Below, in pieces: positions 5,461 through 5,607 of a stretch of DNA of 5,607 nucleotides. Below the pieces are notes generated by a model, which did not search any database, was not told where the DNA came from, and saw only the letters and a list, made by a program, of their open reading frames with translations. Made by a program: the position numbers and the translations under genes. The DNA comes from Lewinellaceae bacterium. GTDB lineage: Bacteria > Bacteroidota > Bacteroidia > Chitinophagales > Saprospiraceae. Position 1 is the first letter of the stretch, and every line of letters begins with the position of its first letter. Where the stretch lies: the NCBI GenBank assembly GCA_020636045.1, contig JACJYP010000029.1:1-5607 (forward strand). The letters run 5' to 3'.

Positions 5461-5520
5461 TCAACCCACGATTTCAATCATGGGCAAACAAAACAGGCAG
5501 ATATTCAATGGTTTTAGAAC
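5461..5520 (+). repeat. Palindrome-plus-tail repeat, copy R3
   Basis: The 24-nt core at 5461-5484 again runs from TCAACCC to TCATGGG. The tail CAATGGTTTTAGAACG starts 22 nt beyond the core. It is in direct orientation to R1 and inverted to R2. It lies about 110 bp upstream of the DUF937 start, between that gene and the possible gene end at the right edge. Confidence 0.78.
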
Positions 5521-5532
5521 GTGTTCAGGGTT

Positions 5533-5607
5533 TTATGCAGGAGACAGAAAGGATGGATTTTTGGCCTGTTTTGCGCGTTTTTTCAGGCGCATAGCGGTGA
5601 CTATGTA
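5533..5607 (-). CDS. Possible C-terminal end of a gene running off the window
   Basis: One minus-strand frame is open from the window edge to a TAA at 5533-5535. It gives 24 residues: YIVTAMRLKKRAKQAK followed by NPSFLSPA. The mix of a hydrophobic stretch and a basic tail is plausible for a protein C-terminus, but another minus-strand frame is also open at the edge, so this could be chance. No family can be named. Confidence 0.22.
   Translation of the reverse strand, partial: YIVTAMRLKKRAKQAKNPSFLSPA

Overview
The window looks like chromosomal DNA from a GC-rich member of the Bacteroidota. The evidence is indirect. Upstream of ATG starts there is no clear Shine-Dalgarno sequence, two upstream regions carry the TAnnTTTG box typical of Bacteroidota -7 elements, and the response regulator and small exported protein are of types common in that phylum. 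A Saprospiria/Chitinophagia-like source is a guess. All genes called here read on the minus strand.

Layout from left to right. Positions 21-1024 hold a complete, apparently intact IS982-family insertion sequence, with 16-bp perfect terminal inverted repeats and one DDE transposase. It is followed by an intergenic stretch ending in a structured four-hairpin repeat (copy A, 1173-1327). Next come a LytTR-type response regulator (1337-2056), an intrinsic terminator (2084-2122) and kbl, glycine C-acetyltransferase (2169-3365), with a TAnnTTTG promoter box just upstream. A second copy of the four-hairpin repeat (copy B, 3510-3663) separates kbl from a small exported or membrane protein of unknown function (3671-4276, TTG start). 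A 422-bp gene-free region (4277-4698) contains a 16-nt palindrome and two converging copies of a second, unrelated repeat family (R1, R2). A DUF937 protein with a C-terminal membrane anchor (4699-5352) follows, with a third repeat copy (R3) upstream of it. The right edge may hold the last codons of another minus-strand gene.

The genes do not form an obvious pathway. Kbl belongs to threonine breakdown, but its usual partner Tdh is not in the window. The regulator has no sensor kinase beside it, and the two poorly characterised proteins look like separate units. The most interesting content is intergenic: two families of structured repeats with paired base changes that preserve the stems. One is the four-hairpin element next to the 3' ends of two unrelated genes. 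The other is a 24-nt imperfect palindrome with a conserved tail, present three times around the DUF937 gene. I found no CRISPR array, tRNA, rRNA or recognisable defence system.
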